Assembly: GCF_000340215.1 (NCBI RefSeq)
Contig: NW_006921535.1
Location: forward strand, 1,740,483 to 1,804,482
DNA from: Pseudocercospora fijiensis CIRAD86
Lineage: Eukaryota; Ascomycota; Dothideomycetes; Mycosphaerellales; Mycosphaerellaceae
Reading direction: 5' to 3'
Length of the DNA: 64,000 bases
Each line of letters opens with the position of its first letter. Position 1 is the stretch's first letter. Of this stretch, positions 47,841 to 60,551 are shown in pieces. Under the pieces are notes generated by a model. The model was given only the letters and a program-made list of their open reading frames with translations, had not been told where the DNA came from and searched no databases. The position numbers were made by a program, and so were the translations under genes.

Positions 47841-50800
47841 GATTAATTATATAATTACTCACAATCACATTAATTGTGAATGTGATTGCTAAGCATGTAA
47901 TTGTAATTATAATCAGTTAATTACTCGGTGTTTCTTAGGGAGAGAATAGCAATACTGCGGCGTATATAGATCCTATAAATTATCGTATTTCTACCTCTTT
48001 CCTTATACAATTTCGTACTAACGATAGGTTAGAAGCGCATAGAAGTAATCGAGGTAGGTAAACAGCGAATACTAGCGACTGCTATAGCTAATCGTATAGC
48101 TATCAGATAGCGAGCCTAAATCGGAGGTTATAGACACCTTATTATCGCTACTACCGCTGCCGCCGCTATAGACTTAGACTTAATTAGTAGATAATAAGCC
48201 GCCTATCGAGAAGTCGTCTATCGCTAACAGTGTATCTAGCGCTTCTAATAAAGAACAAGAATAACCGGTTGCTAAGAGGCTTCGTTAGAACCCTAAGAAG
48301 ACGGTAAAAGGTTAGGATTAGCTCGATTAATAGTATAAGGAAATAGGGGCTTAGTAGACGGTTATAGAAGGGTTGTTATAAGAGTCTCGCCTTATTCTAA
48401 AGGAATACGAAGGCGTAGAACACCGACTAATTACGAAGAATGCCGAGCTCGACGTCTTTACTAAGAAGTAAGAAGCCTTCGATAATTATATCCGCAAGAA
48501 GGGCAACTATATAGCCGTATATCTAACCGACTATCGCTACGAGGTCTGTCGTAAGTGTATATAGAGGGTCGAAGAGAGGGCGAAGCACTTTAGATTTAGT
48601 AACCCCTATACTTGCTAGTCGTATATACTACGTATAGGCGAGGAATGCGAATTAAAGGCCGAGCTCGCTATATAACGTACTCGTAATGCCTTAGCTATTA
48701 AAGCTTTCGGAAAGGAGTGTATTAGTAGTAGTAATAGTAGTATTAAGGGTGTTATAAAGGATTAGAATAGTAGAATAGTAGGACTTGTCGGTATTCTAGT
48801 TACCTGTTCCTATTAATTATATTATTTAGGGTCTTTAAAGCCTAATAGGAGCCTCCGGAGTCTACTAACCGAGCGGCTTCGGCTCGCGCCTTGAACCTTA
48901 GTAAGCACTACTAAACTCAAATTTTCCAAACCTCTATTCTTTTATAACTTCTACTATTTCCTTACTATAGTAGAGACACGCAAAAACCCTAAGCCTTTAT
49001 AGCGGCGCTTAGAAAACTTCCGTAAGAGCTAAGAAACATAACGGGAAACGCACGATAGACAACGGATACTATTTATATAAGATTCTAGCGATCTTAGCGA
49101 CCTCGAAGATAATAAAGCCGGAGAGATACCAAATCCTACGCTACTAAGTTAACTACTACCTCGACTAATACCTAACCTGTTATTCCTTCCTATATAGTTA
49201 TTATCGTCCTTAGTAACACCTATATAGCTAACACCGACCCCGATACTATTAGAAAAAAGGAAAAGAGCGAGCAATAGGCGCGATCCGGAGTTATAGTCTT
49301 ATTCGCGGCCTCTAAAGGATAAGGAGCCTAAGAGACTAAAGAACAGCCGCTATAAGGTGTTCTATTGCAGACACTATTCGGACAACGATCTAGAGCGCTT
49401 TTAGTTATAATCTAGCAACGCCGCTAAATACCTATTCTATAAGTATTAGATTATCGTTAGTCGTATAAAAGAGAAGGAAGACAATAGCAAGAAACAGATA
49501 CAGCTTAACTTCTTGTCTATCTAGCGGAAGAACGAGGATATAGAGGCTTAGAAGACGATTAATATCCTTAAGAACGCTATCGACAAGAAGGCCTTCCGCT
49601 ATACCCTCGCTCGCTTTGCTATAGGACTTAGCATCTCTTATAACGCCCTTGTTTCTAAGGAGTTTAGAGACCTTATTCTAACGGCTAATCTATAAGCCGA
49701 CTACGTACTTCTACGCTCGTATACGTCGCTATATGCCTATATTCTTTACAACTTCGAGAGCTAGCGAGAACGAGTTAAACAGCGCCTTCTTAGTACTATA
49801 AGCTGTCTCTACTTTAGTACTAATATATAGAAGGCTTAATATAGCAAGAAGCACTTCCAAGCTATTAATTGCTAGTATATAGATAAGAAGGGTAGGCTCG
49901 TTCAAGTACTATTAGATTTGCTACAACTTCCGGTCGGCTTATATATAAGTAACTTCCTCGCTTAGCTTATTATACCTTACTTCTAGGTCTTTAGTATAAC
50001 TAGCAAGATTGGCTAGTTAACTGCTAACAATGCCTCTGCTAATAGCACGCTCTATAAATCTATCGAGGGCTATATACGACAGGCTAGCTTTAACTACTAG
50101 AAGGACCGTTAACTCCGCTATATTAGCTATATTATTAATCGGATAACACAAGCCTTTATATTTACTAAGGACAAGGAGTCTGCTAAGAGTAAAGAGTTTA
50201 ACTAGACAGTAATAGAGGATAGCGATACTGTATCTATTTCTAGGTAGTTAGACATAGACGTAGACTCCTTTACTAAACAAGGGCTATTATAACGGCTATT
50301 CGCACTCGCTAAGCTATTACGGACGAACGACAACTTCAACGTCTTTAAGGAGGTATATAAATCGTAGCCTTAACTGCCTTATTTAATACCTAAGATTCTA
50401 GGAGAGACGCGCTAGAATAGATGGCTTCTTATAATAGAAGAAGCCCTTTAAACAAGGCCAATTCTAAACAGCTTCTTCGATAGGATGCCGTATCTACGAG
50501 AGGCTTAGCTTACTAGCGACGAGTACTCGGTTCTATAGTATACTTATAACTTCCTTGTGCCCTTTAAGGAGGTTACTCTTAAGCTGTAAGGCTATACTAT
50601 TATACTAGATATATATTAAGAAGCTATAGAATATATAAGAAGCTATCTCACTTAATTAGCCGAATACAACGTACGGCGTAAGCCTCTTGTCCGCTTAATC
50701 CGCCTTGCAAGATAGCTATTTAATAAGTACTATAGTCTTAACTAATAGACAGCCGTCTATATAATAGCAGTACTTCTATATCTAACTCGTCGACTTGCCT

Positions 50801-51520
50801 AGCTTAAGAAGCGCTCGGAGGTAGACATTAAGACCTTATTAGACCTTAGAAGGTTGCTATAGAAAGACTATAATAGCCGCTATAGAAGCCCTTAGCCGTC
50901 TACTTCTAAAGGCAATTTAGAAGGTCTTACTGCTCTCGAGCGATAGCAAATTGAGTCTTAAACTAACCTAGTTGCTACTAATAAAGACCCCTTCGAGACC
51001 TTTATTTAAGCGATACCTACTATATTACCTATTATAGGCAAGGATAGCAAGAACAGGCTAGTCTATATAACCGCTATTAAGTAGTAGCTACAATAACGAC
51101 CTTTAAACCGAGCGCTCGCACAACTAGCTATTAATGTATTGTTAGCCTTTAGTATATTAGCCGAGTTAGAACGGACCTTTAGTTAGAGCCGCCGCACTAT
51201 ATTATAGGAGCGCTTACAACTTAGTAGTAACTATATTCGGATAAGTGAGTGTTCAAAGAATTAGCTAAGAACAGGCCTCGTTATAGATATACTATTGTAA
51301 GAGCTAGCATTATTAGAAGAGGCGGAAGACAACGACCTAGCGGCTAGATATAGTGTGTTAATCGTTAACTACGCTAAGAGCATGTAAATACACCTCCTTC
51401 TCAACTATAACCACTACTAGCACTAATTGTATGATTTGATTATATAGTTAATCACTCACAATCAGTTGTGATTGTGATATTCGCCATGTGATTGTGATTA
51501 ATCAACAATCAACAACTATG
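47819..51520 (+). mobile_element. RIP-degraded hAT transposon inside a GST exon
   Basis: 3,702 bp with identical 22-bp terminal inverted repeats and an exact 8-bp target duplication, the hAT insertion signature. The interior is TA-rich and full of stops but keeps transposase traces on the + strand: a BED-like zinc finger remnant at about 49,350-49,450 (FYCRHYSDNDLERF) and the C-terminal dimerisation domain at about 51,110-51,240 (AINVLLAFSILAELERTFS, then SRRTI and ERLQLSSN, with TAG codons inside). The element cannot encode a working transposase. Ends and target copies are undamaged although the interior is heavily mutated, so the insertion predates or accompanied the RIP-like mutation. Confidence 0.92.
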
Positions 51521-51528
51521 CTGGTGGG
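51499..51528. repeat. right terminal inverted repeat and target duplication of the hAT element
   Basis: Inverted repeat 51499-51520, ending CAATCAACAACTATG, is the perfect reverse complement of 47819-47840. CTGGTGGG follows at 51521-51528, identical to the left copy. Confidence 0.92.
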
Positions 51529-51885
51529 CGAGAAGTGTACCATCGCCGACATCGCCCACTGGGGCTGGATCGCACTCGCGCGATGGTCGCTGGGTGGCGA
51601 AGACTATCCGAAGAGTCCTTTGGATGCATTCCCTGCGCTCAGAGCGTGGGAAGAGCGGATGTTCGACAGGCCGGGTGTGCAGAAGGGCAGACAGGTGCCA
51701 GATAAGCATCAGAGGGAGATGCTCATGGATCCTGAGGCGATGAGGGCTTTCGAAGAGAGAGGAAAAGCGTTTTACAGAAAGATGGAGGAGGAGAAAAGTG
51801 CGAAGGAAGCAGGCAGGGGGCAAGAGGAGAAAGTCGCATGAGTCAAAAAGTCTTGATTGTATGTGAGCGTCAACTGTGTGATTTC

Positions 51886-52260
51886 TCAAGCCTTTGCTAC
51901 AGATCCAGAATTGTCCGAGCAGTCGAACGCCCTGCCAATGATACCGGTAGCGTAGGCTTCTTTGATGGACAAAGCCACACCATATCTGCGAAGGCGAAGT
52001 TAGTACAAATGTAACGGTTCCAAATTTCGATTTACTCACGTTCCGCCAACCACTATGAAAAGTCCGACTAGGAAGATTGCAATGTGGAGGCTATAGACGA
52101 CTTTCTGGCCCGCACTTCCGGAGTGATAGCCTCTGTAGTCATACATCCAGAGTAGAGTAGGGAAGATTAGCGAGAACGGTGTAAAGCAGAGCGAAGCTGC
52201 TAGACCTAGAAGATAATTGAGGATTGGCACTGCTTCGGCAATAATGAAACCGAGAAACGC
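51886..52260 (-). pseudogene. 3' remnant of an amino-acid permease (Aa_trans family)
   Basis: Exons 52260-52040 and 51985-51886 (54-nt intron, GTGAGT donor, TTCGCAG acceptor) encode the last 107 residues of a neutral amino-acid transporter: [65 protein letters not shown], then a tail AFDCSDNSGSVAKA. This is the final two or three membrane segments. The upstream exon boundary is a real acceptor (GTCTTAG before GCG), but 37 bp further the copia LTR begins, and no earlier exon is found beyond it. The N-terminal nine or so segments are missing, so it is non-functional. It converges on the GST gene with 44 bp between stops. Confidence 0.85.
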
Positions 52261-52297
52261 CTAAGACTAGGTTGGATGCAAGCTAAGTGGTCTAATG

Positions 52298-52466
52298 TGT
52301 AACGCGTTAGCTCAATTATATAATAGACACGTAACTTCTTAGCTTGAAGAATTTTTACACTGTATTTTAGACTATAGAATAGAGCAGAATATAGGCAATT
52401 AACGAAGCCAATTCAACCGCCGGCAATGCAGTATTACGTAAGTAATCTACTACGCTGTACGTAATA
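52298..52466 (+). repeat. 5' LTR of the copia element
   Basis: 169 bp beginning TGTAACGCGTTAGCTC and ending TACGTAATA. It matches the 3' LTR over its whole length with scattered transition differences (for example GACACG versus GATACG). Confidence 0.92.
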
Positions 52467-55400
52467 GTTATAAGCCCGGATTTAATCCGCGGTGTTAGAG
52501 ACTTCTATAGTAGGAAAGAATTTTCTATTCTACGAGACCTTTAACAATCGACAGTCTTAACGGCACTATAAGAAAACAACTATTTAAGCTTCTATAAGCC
52601 TCTATAATCGTTTCGAATTTAGTATATCCTTAATAGCCCTCTTATTAGCTAGTCGCCTCGGTAGTAGCAAGCTTATTATCCTTCGTAGACCTAATAATTA
52701 GGATCGATAGTTTAAGCAAACTAAGACATACCTAACTAGATATAAGACCTAGGTCCTTACTAACCTATATTCGACTAAGCTAACTGAACTAGCACAACCC
52801 CTTCTCCCGGAATTCGATATAGAACAACTTATAAGCAACCCCCTATATTAGGCTAGGGCAAAGCTTACTAAGGAACACTTTAATATAAGGAAGGCGGAGT
52901 TTGAACGCTTTAGGACAGCTCGTAATAAGACAATTAAATATCTAGCTACAACTATAGACATTCGCTATCATTCAGAGATTACTAATCCTAATATAGACAA
53001 CGTAGTACTAACTATGCGGCTTATTCTAACTCGATTAAAGAACAAGCTTATACCTAATACTTAATAGCAAAGGACTGCCCTTAGTAAGGAGCTTTACCGC
53101 CTTGTAAATTCTAAGCAGGTAAAGGACCCCGAGTACTAATGTAAGGAATGGCTTAATCTTTATAAGACAATAAAACGTATACAACACCCGGAATTTGACA
53201 ACTTAGTAACCCACCTGTGCACTATAGTTACAAATGTAGATAAGACCTATAGCAAAGGGCTCTATATAATGCACTAGGTAGGGCTATCGGTTAACAACTT
53301 CTATTAACTTATTAGTATAGTACGAGAATATGCCCGTAATATACTAGGTACTTCTACGAAGAAGGGTTTATCTTTTAGTATTATCTACGAAGAAGGTGAA
53401 GCTAGTACTAACGCCGCCCTATAAGCTGCAGACGACAACGACAAACCTAATAAGAACAAGGGCCGCAGTAATAGTAGCAACCGTACACTAAAGACATATA
53501 CTAAGCTTACTAGAGTGGGCGAGAAGAAGGCATATAAAAACCGCGGCAAATGCACTATAGTAAACTACCGCCTTCGAGAACAGGTTAAAAAGAAGGATAA
53601 GGATAATAAGTAGAAAGGAAAACTAAAGTACTTCGAGTCCTACCTACGTAAGAACAAAGGGTTCTGCCTAAGATAAGCTAAGTTCTTTAAGGACCTACTA
53701 GCTATTAAGATTACATAGCAATACTATAGACTTTCGGCTAAAGATAGAGACGATACTAGAATAGGAAATGGATTAGACAAAGTCTCGCTAGCCTACTTCT
53801 TTAAACCTGACACTCTAGACCTATTAGCCTTCGCCTTAGTTACCCTTATACTAACTACCTATCTGTTAATAGCTACAAGGGGCAAGAAATAGAATCCCTT
53901 TGTTAGCCTTATATACGATAGTAGGTCTAACTATAACATTGTTAACTACCCTAGTCGCTTCAACTTTTAGGCAATGTTTATTCCTCCGCGAGCTACTATT
54001 GCAATAGGAACTAGATATAACAAAGTTATCGCTATTAGAAGGGCATCCTTTACTGTCAAGTTAGTAGTAGGTAAACCCCTAACTATTAAGCTAAAAGAGT
54101 GCCTCTATGTCCCTAATTTCTATACTAATATTATTAGAGGGGCAATCTTCTATTACCGTAGGTTTAAGCATAATAAGCTTAATAATGTTCTCTACAACCT
54201 ATAGGGGAAACTACTAGTCCCTCTTATTAGACCTAACAACTATATGCCCTATTTCGATATTACCTATAAAGCAGATAGTAAACCCCCGCTCGAATAGCTA
54301 ATAGGGGATAAAGGCAAGCTATACCTATACCCCTTCTAACTAGCACAGTCGACAACTATACTATTAGCCTACGTAACAGCTCGTCGCTCCGTACGCCTAC
54401 TACCGCTAAGGAAGCTCACCCTTAAACAAATATATAAAGTATTTAGACATCTCGGCTCTAAGAGAGCGTAAGAGCTTATAGATAGGGTTAATAGAATAAC
54501 AACTTAACAAGAGATTACACACATAACAATAAGGTACTAAGAACACCGCTTTGTCCTATATGTATATAAGCAAAGGGAAAGAGGCTCATTTCTAGGAGAC
54601 TAAGGCACTATAATGTGTCAATACTAACTCTATATAGATACATTATAGCCGACCTAATGTAGCTAGATCCAGCCTATAATAGAGACTAGTATATCTTTTA
54701 CGTATACGACCTGAATACTAGACTTCATTTTACATAGACTATTAACAATCGCTAGGAATCAACTCTCCTACAATGCTAGAACTAAATAGCTACCTTCGTA
54801 CGCAGCATTGGCAGAGACATTATATGCCTATTATCTAACAATAAAGGAGGAATTTTAGGCCTTCGCTTTCGGTCCTACTTGCGCAATAATTATACTATAT
54901 AGAGGCTAACAGCCCCGTATATATTAGAATAGGACCTAGCTAAGCGAGCAGGCCGTACTATTATTAAGGTAGCTCGAGCCTTAATAATATATGCTAGGTT
55001 CCCTCATAACCTATAGCTAGAAGCAGTTTATGCAGCTACCTTCCTCGCTAATAGATTACTAAGGTCTCGAACCGCTAACCTACTAATGCGAACACTATAT
55101 AAGATTAGCACTAGCTATAAGCCAAATGTAGCCTATATCTACTAGTTTAGTGTAAGGGCATATCTAGTAATCTACGGCATAGAGACAGCTAATAGCAATA
55201 GCAAAAGGAAGGCTATACTGCTAAATACTATAAAAGTAGCCTTACGGACCTACATTAGGTACCTATATAGTTATAAGGGACACTCTATCTATAGGATATA
55301 GGTGCCCTCGAAGATAACAGTACTACGCATAAGAGATATTATATTTAACGAAACCAAGTTCTATAACGGCTACAATAACGACCTAGGTGTTGTTATAACT

Positions 55401-58400
55401 AACTAAGAGCTTGTAGAAGAATATAGTAATCTCGAAGAAGCATAAGCACCCGCCTCGGAGCATTAGTTTAACGAACTTCGAGAAGCCTACGACACACCTC
55501 TAGACCTTGTTAGGTTTGGAGCTAAGGGGGTAGATACACTAATAGGGCCTAGTCGACTTATAATAGTTAATAAGCTAACAGATAACCCTATTAGACTAGA
55601 ACTACTACTACCTCAACTACTAGCACTAGCTAAGCTGCAGCTTGCATAGGTGCCTATATAGAAACGAGACTTTCCAATTGATCTACGCGAAATACTATAA
55701 CCGCGTAATAATATACTAGATAGATTAATAGAACTAACTATTAATTAGCAACTACAACCTAAGAACGATGCTAGCAATAAAGCCCCTACTAACGAAGTGG
55801 ACGCACTAGGTTATACAGATAATATAGACTTCAACTTGCTACGTACTAAGCTAGCTGAATTGCTAATGCTAATTGAAGCCGCTAATGTATCTCATCGTTA
55901 CTCCCTAAATATAGGAGGGCCGCATTATCGAGTTAACAACCTAAACAAACGATAGCGAGTAGCGGCTATCTACCGATACGGTCGTTACTATATTAGCGAC
56001 CGAGAACAAGCGAGAAACCTCCTTCTATTTAGCAACCTTTGTATAGCCGCCGAGCATAAAGCACGCTTTATATAGCCTACTCGATCTAATAAGTCTAATT
56101 TACTAGACCTACTAGCGCTACTACTTCTACGAGACGAGAGCGATCTAACCCTTGCACCGAAGGTCTTAGACCTACTAGCAGAGCTACGTAACTAGCGACA
56201 GGTACTTAAGAGCCGGTTTAAGGAACATTAGATACATGCTACAAGAGTTGAATTTAATAAGGCACTAAAGACACGTACCTTTAAATAGGTGGATCTAAAC
56301 ACACTAGATAAGCCTAACCTTCTGCCTCTTACCTAGGTATTTAAATACAAGGGTGATGCTAATAGTCGTCTGATTAAGTTCAAAGCAAGAGTGTATGTAA
56401 GAGGGGACCTTTAGAAGAACATACACTTAGACACCTATGCCTTAACACTAGCTGTACGAGTTTTTAGAGCCCTTATAGCTATCGTAGCTAAGTTTGACCT
56501 AGAAGCTAAGTAAATGGATGCAGTTAATGCCTTCCTTAATACTATATTCCTATATACGCTATACCTTAGGCCGCCTAATAGTTTTAAGCAGAAGGGCAAG
56601 GTATTAAAACTAATCTAAGTACTCTATAGTCTATAGGAGTCACCTCGGCTATAGTATAACCACTTCACTATAACACTAGAAAACAAACTTAGCATGCAAC
56701 TAGTAGACAATATAGACTGCCTATACACCGACCTAGATAAACAGGTATTTATCTTCTTCTACGTAGACGACATTGTACTGTTGTATTACCGCTAGCATAT
56801 ATAAAAGGCAATAGACCTTAAGCAGAAGTTAATAAAGGAATATGAAATTAGTAACCTAGGAAAGCTCTTATAGTTCCTTAGCATTGAAATTATACGCGAC
56901 AGGCAGAATAGGAAACTATAGCTGTCTTAGAAGGCATATACCGAGAAGATAGCTTAAAGATACAGTATCGCAATAGCTAGTCGAAGAGCTAAAGCACCCT
57001 TGCTAACTAGATACGAGCTATATAAGAAACCAACTTCTAGTGAAGATAACTCTGCTCGAATTAATCTATTAGCAATCCTAGCCTACTAAAGCCGTATAGG
57101 GTCACTCAACTTTGTAGCAGTTCAAACTAGGCTAGACATAGCTAAGGCAGTGTCCTTGTTGTCTAAGGCTCTATAGAACCCGCGGACAGAAGACATAGCA
57201 GCAGCAGACTAGTGCATTAGGTACCTACTAAACACGAAGGACCTATACTTAGAGTATAACGCAAACGGACCAACAATTACTACTTATTCAAGCTAATAGC
57301 TTTATGAATTCTACGGAGCTTCTAACGCATCCTATAGTAACTATAAGGGGACGAGATAGTTATTAGAGGGATGGATATTTAGCCTATTTAATAGACTAGT
57401 TAATTAGAAGGTAGCACGACAGTTAACTATTACTAAATCTACGACTAAAGCTGAACTGCTAGCTGCCTTATATATAGGCTTAGAATTGATCTAGTAGAAG
57501 CGTTTCTTTAACAATATTGGCCTTACCTTAAACAGCATTCCTATGCTATACTATAATAATATACAGACTATCCGCATTATTAAGGCTAATGCTAGCAAAC
57601 TAGACACGAAGCTCCGCTATGTAGATATTCACTAGTGCTAGCTAAGGTAAGAACATAAGGCTAGAAGGATTTAATGCGAATACCTAGCTATATAGGACAT
57701 GCTAGCCGATAGAATAACTAAGCTCTATAGCCCTTAGAACTAGAAGAGGTTTATTAAACAGCTGAGACTAACTAAACTACCTAACCTAACAACTAACTAA
57801 GATGTATAGTTATAGGGGTATATAAGGAAGCAACTCTTCCTCTAACAACCTCTTCCTCTTTAGCAATACGAAGATAACTCTATATAATAGGTAGTAGGCG
57901 CCCCCCCCTATTAATTATAACTAAGTCGATTAAGCATACCTTTATCGATTGGCGCTAGCAAAAGTGTCTAATACGATAACGACGACTAATTAGAATAAAG
58001 GATTTAACCTTACCTTCTAATATAGACTAAACAAATAGCATAGGAAACCTCACTTTGCGGGGTACGTTACTGTCGCCTATATTATTACTTCGAACGTTAC
58101 TTCTACTAACTAATAACAAGTCTGCGGCGATTGTATTAGTGCTAGTAATAATAGTGTAGTAGTCTTAGCTAAGGGTGGCGTCCTTAGTTAAGTTACCTAT
58201 CCTAATTTATCAAATCTGTTTAACTAATGTATATCTTACCTAATCCTTTATCTAATCAAATAGACGCTACCTATGCGATTGATATAATAACCGATAGTAA
58301 TAATGTAACGGGCTCAGTTTAGCTAAACTAACTTTACTGTACGATACGAGTACTTAGATAAGGCTTAATAGTGTCGGTCTGTGCTTAGACTACGTAGGAA

Positions 58401-58652
58401 GACAACAGTTCCTAGTAATAGGGACTATATATAAAGGTGCATATGCAGTCCGGATTATATAACGATATCCTTCTAGGGTAATCGGGATATGAAATAAGAC
58501 TCTCTTATATATAGTGTAGATTCAAACTATTTTTTTTTAGTGTTTTAATAAAGCACTATATAAGGAGTTAAAAGGATTAATTTTCTTTTGTTTGTATATA
58601 AAGAAGCATTAACTACCTTACCTAAAACCCTTTTGTATAAGCTAAGGGGGTA

Positions 58653-58821
58653 TGTAACGCGTTAGCTCAATTATATAACAGATACGTAACTTCTTAGCTT
58701 AAAGAATTTTTACACTATATTTTAGACTATAGAATAGAGCAGAATATAGGCAATTAACGAAGCTAATTCAACCGCCGGCAATGTAGTATTATATAAGTAA
58801 TCTACTGCGCTATACGTAATA
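58653..58821 (+). repeat. 3' LTR of the copia element
   Basis: 169 bp, same start and end words and same length as the 5' copy. Differences between copies are mostly C/T and G/A. The terminal CA expected of an LTR reads TA in both copies, consistent with RIP. Confidence 0.92.
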
Positions 58822-59537
58822 TAATAAACGACCGTGCTTTAGGCTATAATATAGTGCGAGATTCTACGCTATCTATAGATTTCTAGAAGATCTTATAAGC
58901 TTCTCGTTTATCGTCTTTCTCGTAGATAGCCCCTTAATCGAAAACTTAAGGTTCGATACTATCCTTAGTTACGCTAGGAGTAGATTTCGTAGTTGTTATG
59001 CTAATGCTTAAGAGATAGTATCTGCGGTACGCAGTTTTTTACTGCTTATTATCGCCTACGGTCGAAATATATATTAGCGCAAGATAGGCGATTTTGCAAG
59101 TACCGGGCTAGAGATAAGAGGAGGGGAAGGTTAAGGCATCGAGACTGTACGCCTACCGGATGTCTCCTATCTATCTATAGAAATGCAAGCATCTAACCTA
59201 GTGTTGCTGCTATACAGTTAGTTCCTCTTAGTGTCGCATAGAAAATACGTAACGCCTACATCGCGTCGAGTTTACGCTGCCAGAAGAACAATAGCTCAAT
59301 GCGATATGCAATGTAGAATAGAGCTCATACCGGCTCGTGCTTGATGACGGCGAGAATATTGCCGTAGAAATGTGGATGGTGGTGTCGAAGGTAATAAAAG
59401 GTCGAAGTCAAGCATTCACGTCCTGTCTCCGCCCCAGCCCCAGCCCCAGCCCCACGCGCTTGTCGACCGGGACCGGGATCTGACGTACATCGCCTTGAAT
59501 TATTTTGCATGTGAAACTTGAACTTGTACACAACGCC
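58822..59537. other. TA-rich degraded flank, then RRP4 promoter
   Basis: About 58,827-59,300 is TA-rich and stop-filled like the elements but I see no terminal structures. It may be an older repeat into which the copia element inserted, or RIP-mutated permease sequence. From about 59,320 composition is normal and includes a short GCCCCA repeat near 59,430-59,455 just upstream of RRP4. Confidence 0.5.
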
Positions 59538-60551
59538 ATGGCTATAACGATATTGCCGCCGACACCAGCGGCACCCCCAACAAACGCCCACGGCCAAGAT
59601 TACGATGACCCCTCCGAGGATGGCGATTCCATGGACATTGACAACCTCCCGTCTGGCCACTCACAATCCACCCACATCATGACGCCAGGCCAGATCATTA
59701 CCACAGACCCTCAATGGATGCGCGGCCATGGAACATTCGCCGCCGCAGACGACACCGCCGCCGCAATTCGTTCAACACTGGCCGGCACAATTCAGAAAAC
59801 CAACAAACTCATTTCGGTCGTGCCTTTGCGAGCACGATATAATCCTGAGGTCGGAGACTTGGTGATTGGCAGAATTGTGGAGGTCCAGAGCAGGAGATGG
59901 AAAGTTGATGTTGCGGCGCCAGTGTTGGCAGTCCTACAGCTGAGCTCTATCAATTTACCCGGCGGAGCGCTGCGGAAGCGAACGAGCGTAGATGAGCTGA
60001 ACATTCGCTCATTCTTTGGAGAGGGAGAATTGATTGTGGCTGAGGTGCAGAACTTATTCCACGACGGAAGCGCGGCATTGCACACGCGCTCTCTGAAATA
60101 TGGAAAGCTGAGAAATGGATACTTCATGGCTGTTAGTGGCATGGGCGGAGGCATGGGTGTCGTGAGGAGCAAGAGGCAGATCTTCACATTGCAGACGAGC
60201 CGTGGAGGAGAGGTGGATGTCATGCTGGGCGTCAATGGATATGTGTGGATCGAGAAGCATGTGCAAGAGCAGTCGAGCCAAGATGTCGGTATCAATCGCC
60301 TTGAGGAGACTGCCAGCATCGGCATGTATTCGACCCAGAATGATGAAATCAGCCCGGACACGAGGAGGGAGATAGCAAGGGTTGCTGGATGCATCAAAGC
60401 GCTCGTCGAGGGAAGCGTCAAGGTCGAGGAACACACGGTCAGAAGAGCTTACGACGCCAGTCTCGAACTTGATGAGATGGAAGGCGCGACGCAGTATTTG
60501 GGAGGCGAAAGAGCAAAGATGATCGTCGACATGTTGCACGCCGATCGGTGA
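59538..60551 (+). CDS. RRP4: exosome RNA-binding cap subunit Rrp4
   Basis: Single-exon gene, 337 residues. Rrp4 is one of three S1/KH cap proteins of the RNA exosome, guiding 3'-to-5' decay and processing of rRNA and other RNAs. The N-terminal domain (about 45-100) contains [19 protein letters not shown], the S1 domain (about 103-186) contains [19 protein letters not shown], and the KH-type domain contains GVNGYVWI (231-238) in place of the GxNG loop. The C-terminus is helical. The ATG at 59538 is chosen over an in-frame ATG 11 codons upstream because it starts the Pro/Ala leader typical of the family. Confidence 0.93.
   Translation: MAITILPPTPAAPPTNAHGQDYDDPSEDGDSMDIDNLPSGHSQSTHIMTPGQIITTDPQWMRGHGTFAAADDTAAAIRSTLAGTIQKTNKLISVVPLRARYNPEVGDLVIGRIVEVQSRRWKVDVAAPVLAVLQLSSINLPGGALRKRTSVDELNIRSFFGEGELIVAEVQNLFHDGSAALHTRSLKYGKLRNGYFMAVSGMGGGMGVVRSKRQIFTLQTSRGGEVDVMLGVNGYVWIEKHVQEQSSQDVGINRLEETASIGMYSTQNDEISPDTRREIARVAGCIKALVEGSVKVEEHTVRRAYDASLELDEMEGATQYLGGERAKMIVDMLHADR

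Larger units (their letters stand above)
47216..51841 (+). pseudogene. Ure2p-type glutathione S-transferase gene split by an hAT element
   Basis: Exons 47216-47255, 47307-47603 and 47665-47818, then host coding resumes at 51529-51841. If the element and one copy of its target duplication are left out, the third exon reads through without a frame change (HPYLVG joined to EKCTIADIAHWG) and the product is 267 residues. The family is the fungal Ure2p/GTT-like GST that conjugates or reduces with glutathione: NITLYT and TPNGIKISITLEELGIPY in the thioredoxin domain, NPNMRIPAI with the cis-Pro, ESGSIMQYL, and the helical C-terminal domain TIADIAHWGWIALARW. Introns are 51 and 61 nt with GTGAGC and GTGAGT donors. 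The host parts are unmutated, so only the insertion inactivates the gene. A truncated product stopping at about 47,835 could still be made. Confidence 0.9.
52298..58821 (+). mobile_element. RIP-degraded Ty1/copia LTR retrotransposon
   Basis: 6,524 bp bounded by two 169-bp LTRs and by TAATG (52293-52297) and TAATA (58822-58826), a 5-bp target duplication with one G-to-A change. Order of remnants on the + strand is copia-like: aspartic protease trace YDSRSN (53914-53931) followed by an open stretch to 54204 (LKECLYVPNFYTNII), a pre-integrase HLGSKRA trace near 54,441, the reverse transcriptase catalytic YVDD at 56760-56771 (FIFFYVDDIVLLYY), and an RNase H block KSTTKAELLAALY at 57435-57473. A purine-rich tract (AAGGGGG) precedes the 3' LTR. 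Stops are frequent throughout; it is dead. Integrase preceding RT places it in copia rather than gypsy. Confidence 0.92.

Noticed and set aside
53974..54204. 76-codon frame as an independent small gene
   Set aside because: It is in frame with the protease trace YDSRSN and lies inside the copia element; it is a surviving piece of the polyprotein.
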